Assembly: GCF_014270105.1 (NCBI RefSeq)
Contig: NZ_JACNMF010000003.1
Coordinates: 668,526-732,525, forward strand
DNA from: Hyunsoonleella aquatilis
Lineage (GTDB): Bacteria; Bacteroidota; Bacteroidia; Flavobacteriales; Flavobacteriaceae
Direction: 5' to 3'
Length of the DNA stretch: 64,000 nucleotides
The notes below the pieces were generated by a model that was given only the letters and a program-made list of their open reading frames with translations, did no database searches and was not told the DNA's origin. Below, piece by piece: positions 1 through 6,725 of the stretch. The position numbers and the translations under genes are program-made. The stretch's first letter is position 1, and the number at the start of each line of letters is the position of its first letter.

Positions 1-1069
1 GTGGCAAATTGAAATTTAAATCGTCATACAACAATCTATCATTATATCCTTTGGCAACACCTTTAGCCTCGATCACATTAGTACCCAATCGTGGCCCATT
101 GGGAATGTATATTTCCAACTTTTCATCCAATTGTTTTTGGTCTTGGCTTAATAGCTTATCGTAATTCTTTAAACGCGCCTTTTGCTTGGTTTGACGGCCT
201 TTTGCACCTTGGCGCACCCATTCCAACTCGCGTTCTAAAGTTTTTTGTCGTTTCGAGGCAGTCTTTCCTTCTTGAGCCATTCGCTTAGACTTTTGGTCCA
301 ACCACGAGGAATAGTTGCCTTTCCAAGGAATACCTTCACCTCTATCTAATTCTAAAATCCATCCTGCAACGTTATCTAAAAAGTACCTATCGTGCGTTAC
401 GGCAATCACAGTGCCTTTATATTGCGCCAAATGATGTTCCAGCCAATGCACGGATTCGGCATCCAAATGGTTGGTTGGCTCATCTAAAAGTAACACATCT
501 GGTTCTTGCAACAACAATCTGCACAATGCCACCCGACGGCGTTCGCCTCCCGACAATACACCTATTTTCTTATCACCTTCAGGCGTTCTTAAAGCATCCA
601 TCGCGATCTCTAACTTCGTATCCAATTCCCAAGCGTTTAAAGCATCTATTTGATCCTGAAGCTCCGCCTGACGGTTCATCAACTTTTCCATCTTGTCAGG
701 GTCGCTATAAACTTCCTCTAAACCGAATTGCTCATTGATCTTGTTGTATTCGTCAAGAATAGCGACGGTTTCAGAAGCGCCTTCTCGGACTACTTCCATC
801 ACGGTTTTATCATCATCCAATTTTGGTTCCTGCTCCAAATAGCCCACGGAATAATCTTGCGAAAACACTACATCGCCTTGATAATTCTTATCAACACCCG
901 CAATAATCTTTAAAAGTGTTGATTTTCCAGAACCATTAAGCCCTAAAATCCCAATTTTAGCCCCATAAAAAAAGCTTAAATAAATGTTCTTTAAAACTGG
1001 TGTGTTTGCACTCTGAAATGTCTTGGTTACACCAGACATTGAGAAGATTACTTTCTTATCGTCACTCAT
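1..1069 (-). CDS. ettA: Energy-dependent translational throttle protein EttA (ABC-F ATPase), 3' part missing
   Basis: The minus-strand reading frame starts with ATG at 1069-1067 ([14 protein letters not shown]) and stays open to the window edge, giving about 355 residues of a family that is usually about 560 long. Walker A (GLNGSGKST) lies near residues 43-51, the ABC signature (LSGGERRR) near 170, and Walker B with DEPTNHLD near 190. After this comes the linker typical of EttA, with the run [14 protein letters not shown], then the start of the second ATPase domain. ABC-F proteins of this type bind the ribosomal E site and gate entry into the elongation cycle according to ATP/ADP ratio (family knowledge). 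No membrane segment is present. The missing C-terminal ATPase domain lies outside the window, so this is not a pseudogene. Confidence 0.93.
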   Translation of the reverse strand, partial: MSDDKKVIFSMSGVTKTFQSANTPVLKNIYLSFFYGAKIGILGLNGSGKSTLLKIIAGVDKNYQGDVVFSQDYSVGYLEQEPKLDDDKTVMEVVREGASETVAILDEYNKINEQFGLEEVYSDPDKMEKLMNRQAELQDQIDALNAWELDTKLEIAMDALRTPEGDKKIGVLSGGERRRVALCRLLLQEPDVLLLDEPTNHLDAESVHWLEHHLAQYKGTVIAVTHDRYFLDNVAGWILELDRGEGIPWKGNYSSWLDQKSKRMAQEGKTASKRQKTLERELEWVRQGAKGRQTKQKARLKNYDKLLSQDQKQLDEKLEIYIPNGPRLGTNVIEAKGVAKGYNDRLLYDDLNFNLP

Positions 1070-1158
1070 TCTTTATGTTTATTTGTTGAAAGGTTTAATC
1101 GTTTAACCGTGTGTTTAGTTCCTGAAATCGTAAATCGTAATTCTGAAATTGTAAATAG

Positions 1159-1341
1159 CTAAACCCTCCCCTTTAAAGCATTAAACACCCATGCTATTGC
1201 AAAGAAACCAATACCAACGGTAGCAAAACCCCAACCTGCTACATCGTCGTATCGGTATGCACCCATTAAAATCAATACTACGCCCATAATAATCATTAGT
1301 ACTGTAGCCCAGGCCAAAACTGTATTTTTATTCATCGCCAT
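1159..1341 (-). CDS. Small two-helix membrane protein
   Basis: Sixty residues, with two hydrophobic helices at about 9-28 and 35-56 joined by the short polar loop YRYDDVAGWG. The pattern fits a small conserved flavobacterial inner-membrane protein (I believe the family is called CAL67264 in some annotation sets, but this is from memory). A second ATG two codons downstream (MNKNT) is an equally possible start. It stands alone between ettA and the pirin cluster; a terminator at 1394-1419 separates it from the pirins. No function can be assigned. Confidence 0.7.
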   Translation of the reverse strand: MAMNKNTVLAWATVLMIIMGVVLILMGAYRYDDVAGWGFATVGIGFFAIAWVFNALKGRV

Positions 1342-1393
1342 AATCTCACCTTTTAATCTTTAGTTGAAAAACAAATATCGTAGTTTTCAACAA

Positions 1394-1419
1394 AAAAAGC
1401 ACCTGTTACGGTGCTTTTT
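1394..1419 (-). terminator. Intrinsic terminator after the pirin genes
   Basis: Perfect 10-bp arms (AAAAAGCACC at 1394-1403 and GGTGCTTTTT at 1410-1419) around a 6-base loop. A and T runs on both sides mean that it can work in either direction. It lies 23 bases beyond the stop codon of the downstream pirin gene. Confidence 0.8.
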
Positions 1420-1441
1420 CGCTATTAACCATTGTAAACCT

Positions 1442-2158
1442 CTAGTTCATTGGAACTTCTATAACAATAATTTCAGAATCATCGTTGGCAGAAATCTCTA
1501 AGGATTCCGTATCCCAAACACCAATGGCATCCCGTTTATTCAATTCGTTTCCAGAAACGTTCACATCCCCTTCGGCAACAAATACATAAAACCCGTTGCT
1601 TTCGGCTTTAGGCTTTAAAGTCACGGAATTATCGCCATTCAACTCCGCCCTATAAATATAGGCCTGCTGGCTAATGGGCAATGCATCGCCCTCTAATTTA
1701 TCCTTCGGAGCCACAACAGTTTGTAATTGATTTTTGCGCTCCGAAACATCAAACTTCCGTTGCTCATAGTTGGGTTCAACCCCCATGGCTTCAGGGATAA
1801 TCCAAAGTTGCAAAAAGTTAACTTCGTCCGTTTTGCTATCGTTAAATTCCGAATGCGTCAATCCTTTACCCGCACTCATCACCTGCACTTCTCCCACTTC
1901 AATAGCGCGTTTATTCCCCATACTGTCTTTGTGGGACAATGCCCCCTTCAAAGGAATAGAAATAATCTCCATATTTTGATGTGGATGCGTGCCAAACCCC
2001 ATTTTTGGCTGGACCACATCGTCATTCAATACGCGCAATTTTCCAAAATTCATACGCTCAGGGTCTTGATATCCAGCAAAACTAAATGTGTGGTGCGACT
2101 TTAACCATCCGTGGTCTGCAAACCCTCTCGTATCTGCTTTGTGAATTATTGTTTTCAT
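1442..2158 (-). CDS. Pirin family protein (YhhW-type bicupin)
   Basis: A 238-residue protein starting MKTIIHKADTRGFADHGWLK, which is the usual opening of the short YhhW-like pirins. The N-terminal cupin carries the metal-site motif GTHPHQNMEI near residues 57-66 and the paired His/Glu of GKGLTHSE near 99-106. The C-terminal half is the second, degenerate cupin. Pirins bind iron, and some have quercetin 2,3-dioxygenase activity (family knowledge); the physiological substrate here is unknown. It starts 20 bases after the stop of the longer pirin gene, so the two are almost certainly co-transcribed. The neighbouring MarR gene and candidate operators suggest induction by a stress or aromatic ligand (inference). 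Confidence 0.9.
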   Translation of the reverse strand: MKTIIHKADTRGFADHGWLKSHHTFSFAGYQDPERMNFGKLRVLNDDVVQPKMGFGTHPHQNMEIISIPLKGALSHKDSMGNKRAIEVGEVQVMSAGKGLTHSEFNDSKTDEVNFLQLWIIPEAMGVEPNYEQRKFDVSERKNQLQTVVAPKDKLEGDALPISQQAYIYRAELNGDNSVTLKPKAESNGFYVFVAEGDVNVSGNELNKRDAIGVWDTESLEISANDDSEIIVIEVPMN

Positions 2159-2178
2159 ATCTACTCTTTTTTTGTTTA

Positions 2179-3051
2179 TTAATTAGCGGGTAAAAAACCC
2201 ATTTTTCCCATTTGATAATCTCTCATGGCCTCAAGTATTTCTGTTTGTGTGTTCATTACATAAGGCCCATAGGTTGAAATCGGCTCATTAAAAGGCTCAC
2301 CCGAAAGGAATAACAGTTTACTATCCGCATTGCCTTGAATCGAAAAGCCTTCTCCATCTTGATTGAACTGTACCAATTGATTTTCATTCAATTTTAAAAT
2401 CTCAGAATTATTTACGGTAATATCACCTTTCAATAAATACAGTAAAGATTGATGGGAATTTGGCACGTTGACCTCAAAATTTCCATCAGCTTCAACATCA
2501 ATCATAAAAGCATTTACTGAGGTTTGGGTCTGAATACGTCCATAAAAGCCGTTTAATTCTCCAGCAATAATTTGAACATTCACTTTGCTATCATCCGAAC
2601 TCACCACTCTAAAATCTTCATTTTTTACATGCTGATAATTGGCTTCTGTCATTTTCTTTTCAGCCGGTAAATTCAACCATAGCTGAATCCCTTCAATTGT
2701 TCCTCCTTTTTCAACAAAAGTTTTTGTGGGCCCTTCGGCATGCACAATGCCTCTTCCGGCTGTGGTCCACTGGACATCACCAGCTTTAACTATACTTTCA
2801 TTACCCAACGAATCGCGATGCAACTGCTCTCCCTGAATCAAAAACGTTACAGGTTCAAACCCGCGATGCGGATGTGGCCCCAAATCAAAGGGATTACTTT
2901 TTGCATTGATTTCATAAGGTCCGTAATGATGTAATAATATAAACGGATCTATATTATCAATTGTTTGTGTTGGAATGGGTTGCCGTAATCTAATTGGTCC
3001 CATATTAACGAAATCACTTCGTCCAACTGTTTTAACACTATTTAGTTTCAT
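2179..3051 (-). CDS. Pirin family protein (long form, bicupin)
   Basis: A 290-residue pirin. The N-terminal cupin shows the iron-site motif GPHPHRGFEPVTF near residues 57-69 and GRGIVHAEGP near 98-107, both standard for pirins. The second cupin (about 175-270) ends with the usual GEPFNEPISTYGPYVMNT segment. A purine-rich AAAGGAG precedes the ATG. An 18-bp palindrome (3071-3088) lies just upstream and matches one in front of the reductase gene at 4422. That suggests the gene is repressed by the MarR protein encoded at 3163-3600. The family contains redox-sensitive iron proteins and quercetinases; which applies here cannot be read from sequence. Confidence 0.92.
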   Translation of the reverse strand: MKLNSVKTVGRSDFVNMGPIRLRQPIPTQTIDNIDPFILLHHYGPYEINAKSNPFDLGPHPHRGFEPVTFLIQGEQLHRDSLGNESIVKAGDVQWTTAGRGIVHAEGPTKTFVEKGGTIEGIQLWLNLPAEKKMTEANYQHVKNEDFRVVSSDDSKVNVQIIAGELNGFYGRIQTQTSVNAFMIDVEADGNFEVNVPNSHQSLLYLLKGDITVNNSEILKLNENQLVQFNQDGEGFSIQGNADSKLLFLSGEPFNEPISTYGPYVMNTQTEILEAMRDYQMGKMGFLPAN

Positions 3052-3070
3052 TTTAAAACTCCTTTCTTTT

Positions 3071-3088
3071 TATTTTCCATGGAAAATA
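3071..3088. promoter_or_regulatory. Candidate MarR operator upstream of the pirin genes
   Basis: The 18-bp palindrome TATTTTCCATGGAAAATA has perfect 8-bp arms and starts 20 bases upstream of the pirin ATG. It matches the site at 4463-4480 at 15 of 18 positions (shared pattern TATNTTCCANGGAANATA). Two such sites flanking a marR gene are what an autoregulated MarR regulon would show. Confidence 0.55.
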
Positions 3089-3132
3089 TTTAATTAAAAA
3101 AATATGCGATACTTATCGATTATGAGATTCCT

Positions 3133-3150
3133 TCCCGATAGCTATCGGGA
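3133..3150. repeat. 18-bp palindrome, copy 1
   Basis: TCCCGATAGCTATCGGGA is a perfect palindrome lying between the marR stop codon and the pirin promoter. An identical copy is at 32794-32811; in both cases it is preceded by GATTCCT and followed by T. The shared flanks show a dispersed repeat, not chance. Confidence 0.75.
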
Positions 3151-3162
3151 TTCACAGAAATT

Positions 3163-3600
3163 TTATCGCATTTTATCAAGCAGATTACTTAATTGCTCTG
3201 CTTCTTCTTCACTCAAATTATTCAATAAATCCTTATTAAAATCATTTGGTATGTTTTCTAAAAACGTTTTGCCTTCCTCTGTTATGGCAATTTTAACAAC
3301 TCGCCTATCATGTGCCGAAGGGCAACGTTCTATATAATTTTTAGCACATAGCTTATCCATCAATCTTGTGGCATTTGGTGAACGCTCTAACATCCTATCC
3401 TTTATCGTCTGTACATTTAAAGGTTCGTCAGCGCCTCTTAAAATCCTCAAAATGTTATACTGCTGTGGCGAAATACCATACGCTTTAAAAAACTCGTTTT
3501 GGTGGCTTGTAATCCAATTTGCGGTATAAATAATGTTCAATAAAGCTTTCACCCTATTATTTGCAAATGTCGAGTTGATATCTTTGGATAAATCTCCCAT
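3163..3600 (-). CDS. MarR family transcriptional regulator
   Basis: A 145-residue protein with the MarR winged-helix fold. It has an N-terminal dimerisation helix, the helix-turn-helix around ISPQQYNILRILRGADEPLN (about 45-64), a recognition helix ERSPNATRLMDKL, and the wing ending in the family signature DRRVVKIAITEEG near 98-110. The last gene of a tightly packed trio: it begins 6 bases after the GNAT gene ends. MarR proteins dimerise on short palindromes and release DNA on ligand binding or cysteine oxidation. The only cysteines here are near residues 86 (C in LCAKNY) and 93, so oxidant sensing is possible but not shown. Confidence 0.92.
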   Translation of the reverse strand: MGDLSKDINSTFANNRVKALLNIIYTANWITSHQNEFFKAYGISPQQYNILRILRGADEPLNVQTIKDRMLERSPNATRLMDKLCAKNYIERCPSAHDRRVVKIAITEEGKTFLENIPNDFNKDLLNNLSEEEAEQLSNLLDKMR

Positions 3601-3606
3601 GCTATT

Positions 3607-3888
3607 CTAAAATAATACGTCGCTGTATTCTTTTCTCTTCTTAAAAACAGCATTCGCAAAAGGACATAATGGCAAAACTTTTATATTCTTTTCGCGAGCG
3701 TAATCTACTGCAGTTTCCACTAATTTATAACCAACACCCTGCCCTTTTAAAGACGGATTTACTTCAGTATGATCTATAATAATCTTATTGTCGCCCGCAT
3801 AAGTATAAGTCATTTCAGCTTTTTGTTCACCATCTATTTCAACATAAAAACGGCCTTTTTTTCCTAAAACTTCGTGCTTAATTTCCAT
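3607..3888 (-). CDS. Small GNAT-like N-acetyltransferase (YjdJ/NATD1 type)
   Basis: Ninety-three residues, matching the short GNAT-related family that keeps only the acetyl-CoA-binding core. The run HTEVNPSLKGQGVGYKLVETAVDYA (about 41-65) carries the pyrophosphate-binding QGVGYKL loop, and the C-terminal LPLCPFANAVFKK is characteristic. Acceptor substrate unknown. It sits 3 bases after the stop of the reductase gene and 6 bases before marR, so all three should form one transcript. Confidence 0.85.
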   Translation of the reverse strand: MEIKHEVLGKKGRFYVEIDGEQKAEMTYTYAGDNKIIIDHTEVNPSLKGQGVGYKLVETAVDYAREKNIKVLPLCPFANAVFKKRKEYSDVLF

Positions 3889-3891
3889 AAT

Positions 3892-4422
3892 TTACAACGC
3901 CGCTTGAAACTTTTCTACTTTACTTTTTAATTCGGCATCCAATTCCGAATTAACAATCTTTCCTTCCGAGAAGTTAGCCCCGAAATTTGGTAATGAGAAT
4001 ACCGCTACAATATTGGCATCATGCCGTGGAAAACGATCTTGTGCAATTTGCAAAACTGATGCTCCTCCTCTGCCTCCAGGTGACGTTGCCATCAACAACA
4101 TAGGCTTCCCCATAAACGTTTTACCTTCAATTCTTGACATCCAATCGAATAGATTCTTAAATGCCGTAGAATAGGCACCATTATGTTCGGCCAGAGATAA
4201 AATAATGCCGTCCGACGCTTTAATCAAATTCAAAAATTTATGTGCATCCTCTGGAATACCGTTCTCTTTTTCTAAATCAATACCGTATAGCGGTAAATCA
4301 AAATCGTTTAAATCCAAAATTTCTATGGCAACACCGTCTACAAGACTCGACGCGTATATTGCCAAATGTTTATTTATAGAGTTTTTACTATTACTTCCTG
4401 CAAATGCAATTATACGTTTCAT
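3892..4422 (-). CDS. NADPH-dependent FMN reductase
   Basis: A 176-residue flavodoxin-like protein. The FMN phosphate-binding loop is GSNSKNSINKHLA at about 9-21; the second flavin loop is LSLAEHNGAYSTAFKNLFDW at about 76-95; a third loop, TSPGGRGGAS, is near 113-122. The family reduces FMN, quinones or azo compounds with NAD(P)H in the cytoplasm. It is the first gene of the operon with the GNAT and marR genes. Its promoter, with a likely operator overlapping the -33 element, is visible just upstream. The combination reductase-marR-pirin suggests a response to quinones, electrophiles or aromatic compounds (inference). Confidence 0.9.
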   Translation of the reverse strand: MKRIIAFAGSNSKNSINKHLAIYASSLVDGVAIEILDLNDFDLPLYGIDLEKENGIPEDAHKFLNLIKASDGIILSLAEHNGAYSTAFKNLFDWMSRIEGKTFMGKPMLLMATSPGGRGGASVLQIAQDRFPRHDANIVAVFSLPNFGANFSEGKIVNSELDAELKSKVEKFQAAL

Positions 4423-4441
4423 ATTTCAATTTTGTTTGATA

Positions 4442-4472
4442 CAAAACTACAACAAATAAATTTATATTCCAA
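4442..4472 (-). promoter_or_regulatory. Bacteroidota-type promoter of the reductase operon
   Basis: On the minus strand a TAGTTTTG box (plus 4449-4442) fits TAnnTTTG. A TTG (plus 4472-4470) lies 20 bases upstream of it, which is the expected -33/-7 spacing. The ATG is 20 bases downstream of the -7 box. Confidence 0.6.
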
Positions 4473-4480
4473 GGAATATA
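4463..4480. promoter_or_regulatory. Candidate MarR operator overlapping the -33 element
   Basis: TATATTCCAAGGAATATA has perfect 8-bp arms around AA. The -33 TTG of the reductase promoter lies at its centre, so a bound repressor would block RNA polymerase. It matches the second site at 3071-3088. Confidence 0.55.
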
Positions 4481-4563
4481 TTTCCATGTTATGTATTTTA
4501 ACAAATTATTCACTTTTTATACAGAAATGGGTTTCGTAAATTCGTTAAAAATATTTTCGAGAT

Positions 4564-6207
4564 ATGGATATCAACTTCAACAAAAATGAAGATCACAATA
4601 AGCTGTTAGTTTCCGAACTCAATAAAAGACTTGCGAAAGTGAGTTTGGGTGGTGGCAAATCACGTATTGAAAAACACCATTTAAAAGGAAAACTGACGGC
4701 TAGGGAACGCATTGATTATTTGTTGGATGAGAAGTCCAAATCCATTGAAATTGGCGCTTTTGCTGGTGAAGATATGTACCCCGAACATGGTGGTTGCCCT
4801 TCTGGAGGGGTGGTTGTGAAGATTGGATATATTAAAGGAAAGCAATGCATCGTTGTGGCTAATGATGCCACAGTTAAAGCAGGCGCCTGGTTCCCTATTA
4901 CAGGTAAAAAGAATTTGAGAGCCCAAGAAATTGCTATTGAAAATCGACTGCCTATCATTTATTTGGTAGATTCAGCAGGGGTTTATCTGCCGATGCAGGA
5001 CGAAATTTTTCCTGACAAGGAGCATTTCGGACGTATTTTTAGAAACAATGCCATTATGAGCAGTATGGGTATTACTCAAATTGCCGCTGTTATGGGAAGT
5101 TGTGTGGCAGGTGGGGCCTACCTCCCTATCATGAGCGACGAAGCGTTGATCGTAGACAAAACCGGGAGTATCTTTTTAGCAGGAAGTTATTTGGTAAAGG
5201 CCGCCATTGGCGAAAGTATTGACAACGAAACACTAGGAGGCGCCACAACTCACTGTGAAATTTCTGGAGTTACCGATTACAAGGCCAAAAATGACAAGGA
5301 TGCTTTGGACAAAATCAAAACTATAGTTGATAAAATTGGGGATTACGATAAAGCTGGATTTAACCGCATAGCTTCGCAAAAACCAACTGAAAATCCTGAG
5401 GATATTTTTGGCATTCTTCCAAAAAGTCGCGCTGACCAATACGATATGTATGAAATCATCAAACGTTTAGTGGACAATTCAGAATACGAGGAATATAAAG
5501 CGGGTTATGGACAAACCATTATTACCTGTTACGCCCGTATTGATGGTTGGGCAGTGGGCATAGTGGCCAATCAGCGGCAAATTGTAAAAACAACTGGCTC
5601 CAAAACCAAACCCTCCGAAATGCAGTTTGGCGGTGTGATTTATAACGATTCGGCTGACAAAGCCACTAGATTTATCGCTAATTGCAATCAAAAGAAAATA
5701 CCATTGGTTTTTTTACAAGATGTCACCGGGTTTATGGTAGGTAGCAAAAGTGAACATTCCGGAATCATCAAAGATGGGGCAAAAATGGTCAATGCCGTTA
5801 GTAATTCTGTTGTTCCTAAATTCACTATTGTAATTGGCAATAGTTATGGTGCTGGAAATTACGCCATGTGCGGTAAAGCCTACGATCCGAGATTGATAGT
5901 GGCATGGCCAAGTGCCGAACTTGCCGTAATGAGCGGTAATTCGGCTGCAAAAGTATTACTTCAAATTGAAAAGGCTTCCCTTGAAAAACAGGGCGAAAAA
6001 ATCACAAAGGAAAAGGAAGAAGCACTTTTCAATAAAATAAAAGCACGATACGACAATCAAGTTTCTCCTTACTTTGCCGCCGCCCGTCTTTGGACTGATG
6101 CTATTATTGATCCTTTGGAAACCAGAAAATGGATTTCCATGGGTATTGAGGCGGCCAATCATGCGCCTATTGAAAAGCCATTCAATCTTGGCGTACTTCA
6201 GGTATAA
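4564..6207 (+). CDS. Acyl-CoA carboxylase carboxyltransferase (beta) subunit, methylcrotonyl-CoA-carboxylase-like
   Basis: 547 residues, the normal length for biotin-dependent acyl-CoA carboxylase beta subunits. The N-terminal crotonase-like half has LTARERIDYLLD (about 44-55) and the acyl-CoA pocket YLVDSAGVYLPMQDEIFPDK (138-157) with HFGRIFRN. The DSAG-x-LP-x-Q-x-E-x-FPD pattern is closest to methylcrotonyl-CoA carboxylase. The C-terminal half contains the oxyanion-hole loops GFMVGSKSEHSGIIKDGAKM and GNSYGAGNYAMCGKAYDP. The enzyme would transfer CO2 from carboxybiotin to an acyl-CoA in leucine or odd-chain degradation. No biotin carboxylase/BCCP alpha subunit gene is adjacent, so the partner must be encoded elsewhere. 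Substrate assignment between methylcrotonyl-, propionyl- and geranyl-CoA is uncertain. Confidence 0.9.
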   Translation: MDINFNKNEDHNKLLVSELNKRLAKVSLGGGKSRIEKHHLKGKLTARERIDYLLDEKSKSIEIGAFAGEDMYPEHGGCPSGGVVVKIGYIKGKQCIVVANDATVKAGAWFPITGKKNLRAQEIAIENRLPIIYLVDSAGVYLPMQDEIFPDKEHFGRIFRNNAIMSSMGITQIAAVMGSCVAGGAYLPIMSDEALIVDKTGSIFLAGSYLVKAAIGESIDNETLGGATTHCEISGVTDYKAKNDKDALDKIKTIVDKIGDYDKAGFNRIASQKPTENPEDIFGILPKSRADQYDMYEIIKRLVDNSEYEEYKAGYGQTIITCYARIDGWAVGIVANQRQIVKTTGSKTKPSEMQFGGVIYNDSADKATRFIANCNQKKIPLVFLQDVTGFMVGSKSEHSGIIKDGAKMVNAVSNSVVPKFTIVIGNSYGAGNYAMCGKAYDPRLIVAWPSAELAVMSGNSAAKVLLQIEKASLEKQGEKITKEKEEALFNKIKARYDNQVSPYFAAARLWTDAIIDPLETRKWISMGIEAANHAPIEKPFNLGVLQV

Positions 6208-6264
6208 TTTTAAAATCCCATGGTTTTTTTGTACCTTATAAACTGCAAACCAACAACTTAAACT

Positions 6265-6687
6265 ATGGGAACTATAAAAACATTAAATAAGTGGGCGAAT
6301 AGGCACACCTATATGCCCTTGGATTTGTTGCGCGTTGCGCTTGGTGCTTTTTTATTTATAAAGGGCATCGACTTTATGGGCAATAGTGAAATGCTCGCGC
6401 AACTGATTAAGCCGTTTCAGAATATGGCAGGTAGTATGATTATGATACATTATGTAGCTCCGGCACATTTTTTAGGCGGATTGTTGATTGCCTTTGGGCT
6501 TTTGACAAGATGGGCTGTTATTGCCCAACTCCCCATTTTGATTGGAGCCATCGTTATCAATTTTGCTGGTGAAATGAATACCGGAAACTTAGTTTTGGCC
6601 ATTGTTACATTGATGGTATGTGGTTTCTTTTTGATGTACGGCTCGGGCAAACGCTCTTTGGACTATTATTTTAAAATGCAACAGTAA
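6265..6687 (+). CDS. DoxX family membrane protein
   Basis: 140 residues with four hydrophobic segments at about 20-35, 60-80, 83-103 and 106-126. The opening LDLLRVALGAFLFIKGIDF matches the DoxX family's first helix. DoxX-like proteins are small inner-membrane proteins linked in some bacteria to thiol/redox homeostasis, but most members, including this one, have no demonstrated role. It follows the carboxyltransferase by 57 bases on the same strand and is closed by a terminator at 6686-6722. Confidence 0.8.
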   Translation: MGTIKTLNKWANRHTYMPLDLLRVALGAFLFIKGIDFMGNSEMLAQLIKPFQNMAGSMIMIHYVAPAHFLGGLLIAFGLLTRWAVIAQLPILIGAIVINFAGEMNTGNLVLAIVTLMVCGFFLMYGSGKRSLDYYFKMQQ

Positions 6688-6722
6688 AACAAAAAGCGAC
6701 TTTTAGTCGCCTTTTGTTTTTT
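6686..6722 (+). terminator. Intrinsic terminator between convergent doxX and VWA genes
   Basis: A GCGAC/GTCGC stem with A-rich left and T-rich right flanks, ending in CTTTTGTTTTTT. It begins at the doxX stop codon and ends 3 bases before the convergent VWA gene's stop codon, so it can serve both strands. Confidence 0.75.
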
Positions 6723-6725
6723 CTA

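Noticed and set aside
471..738. Overlapping plus-strand frames opposite ettA
   Set aside because: The minus strand encodes clear ABC-F motifs over the whole stretch.
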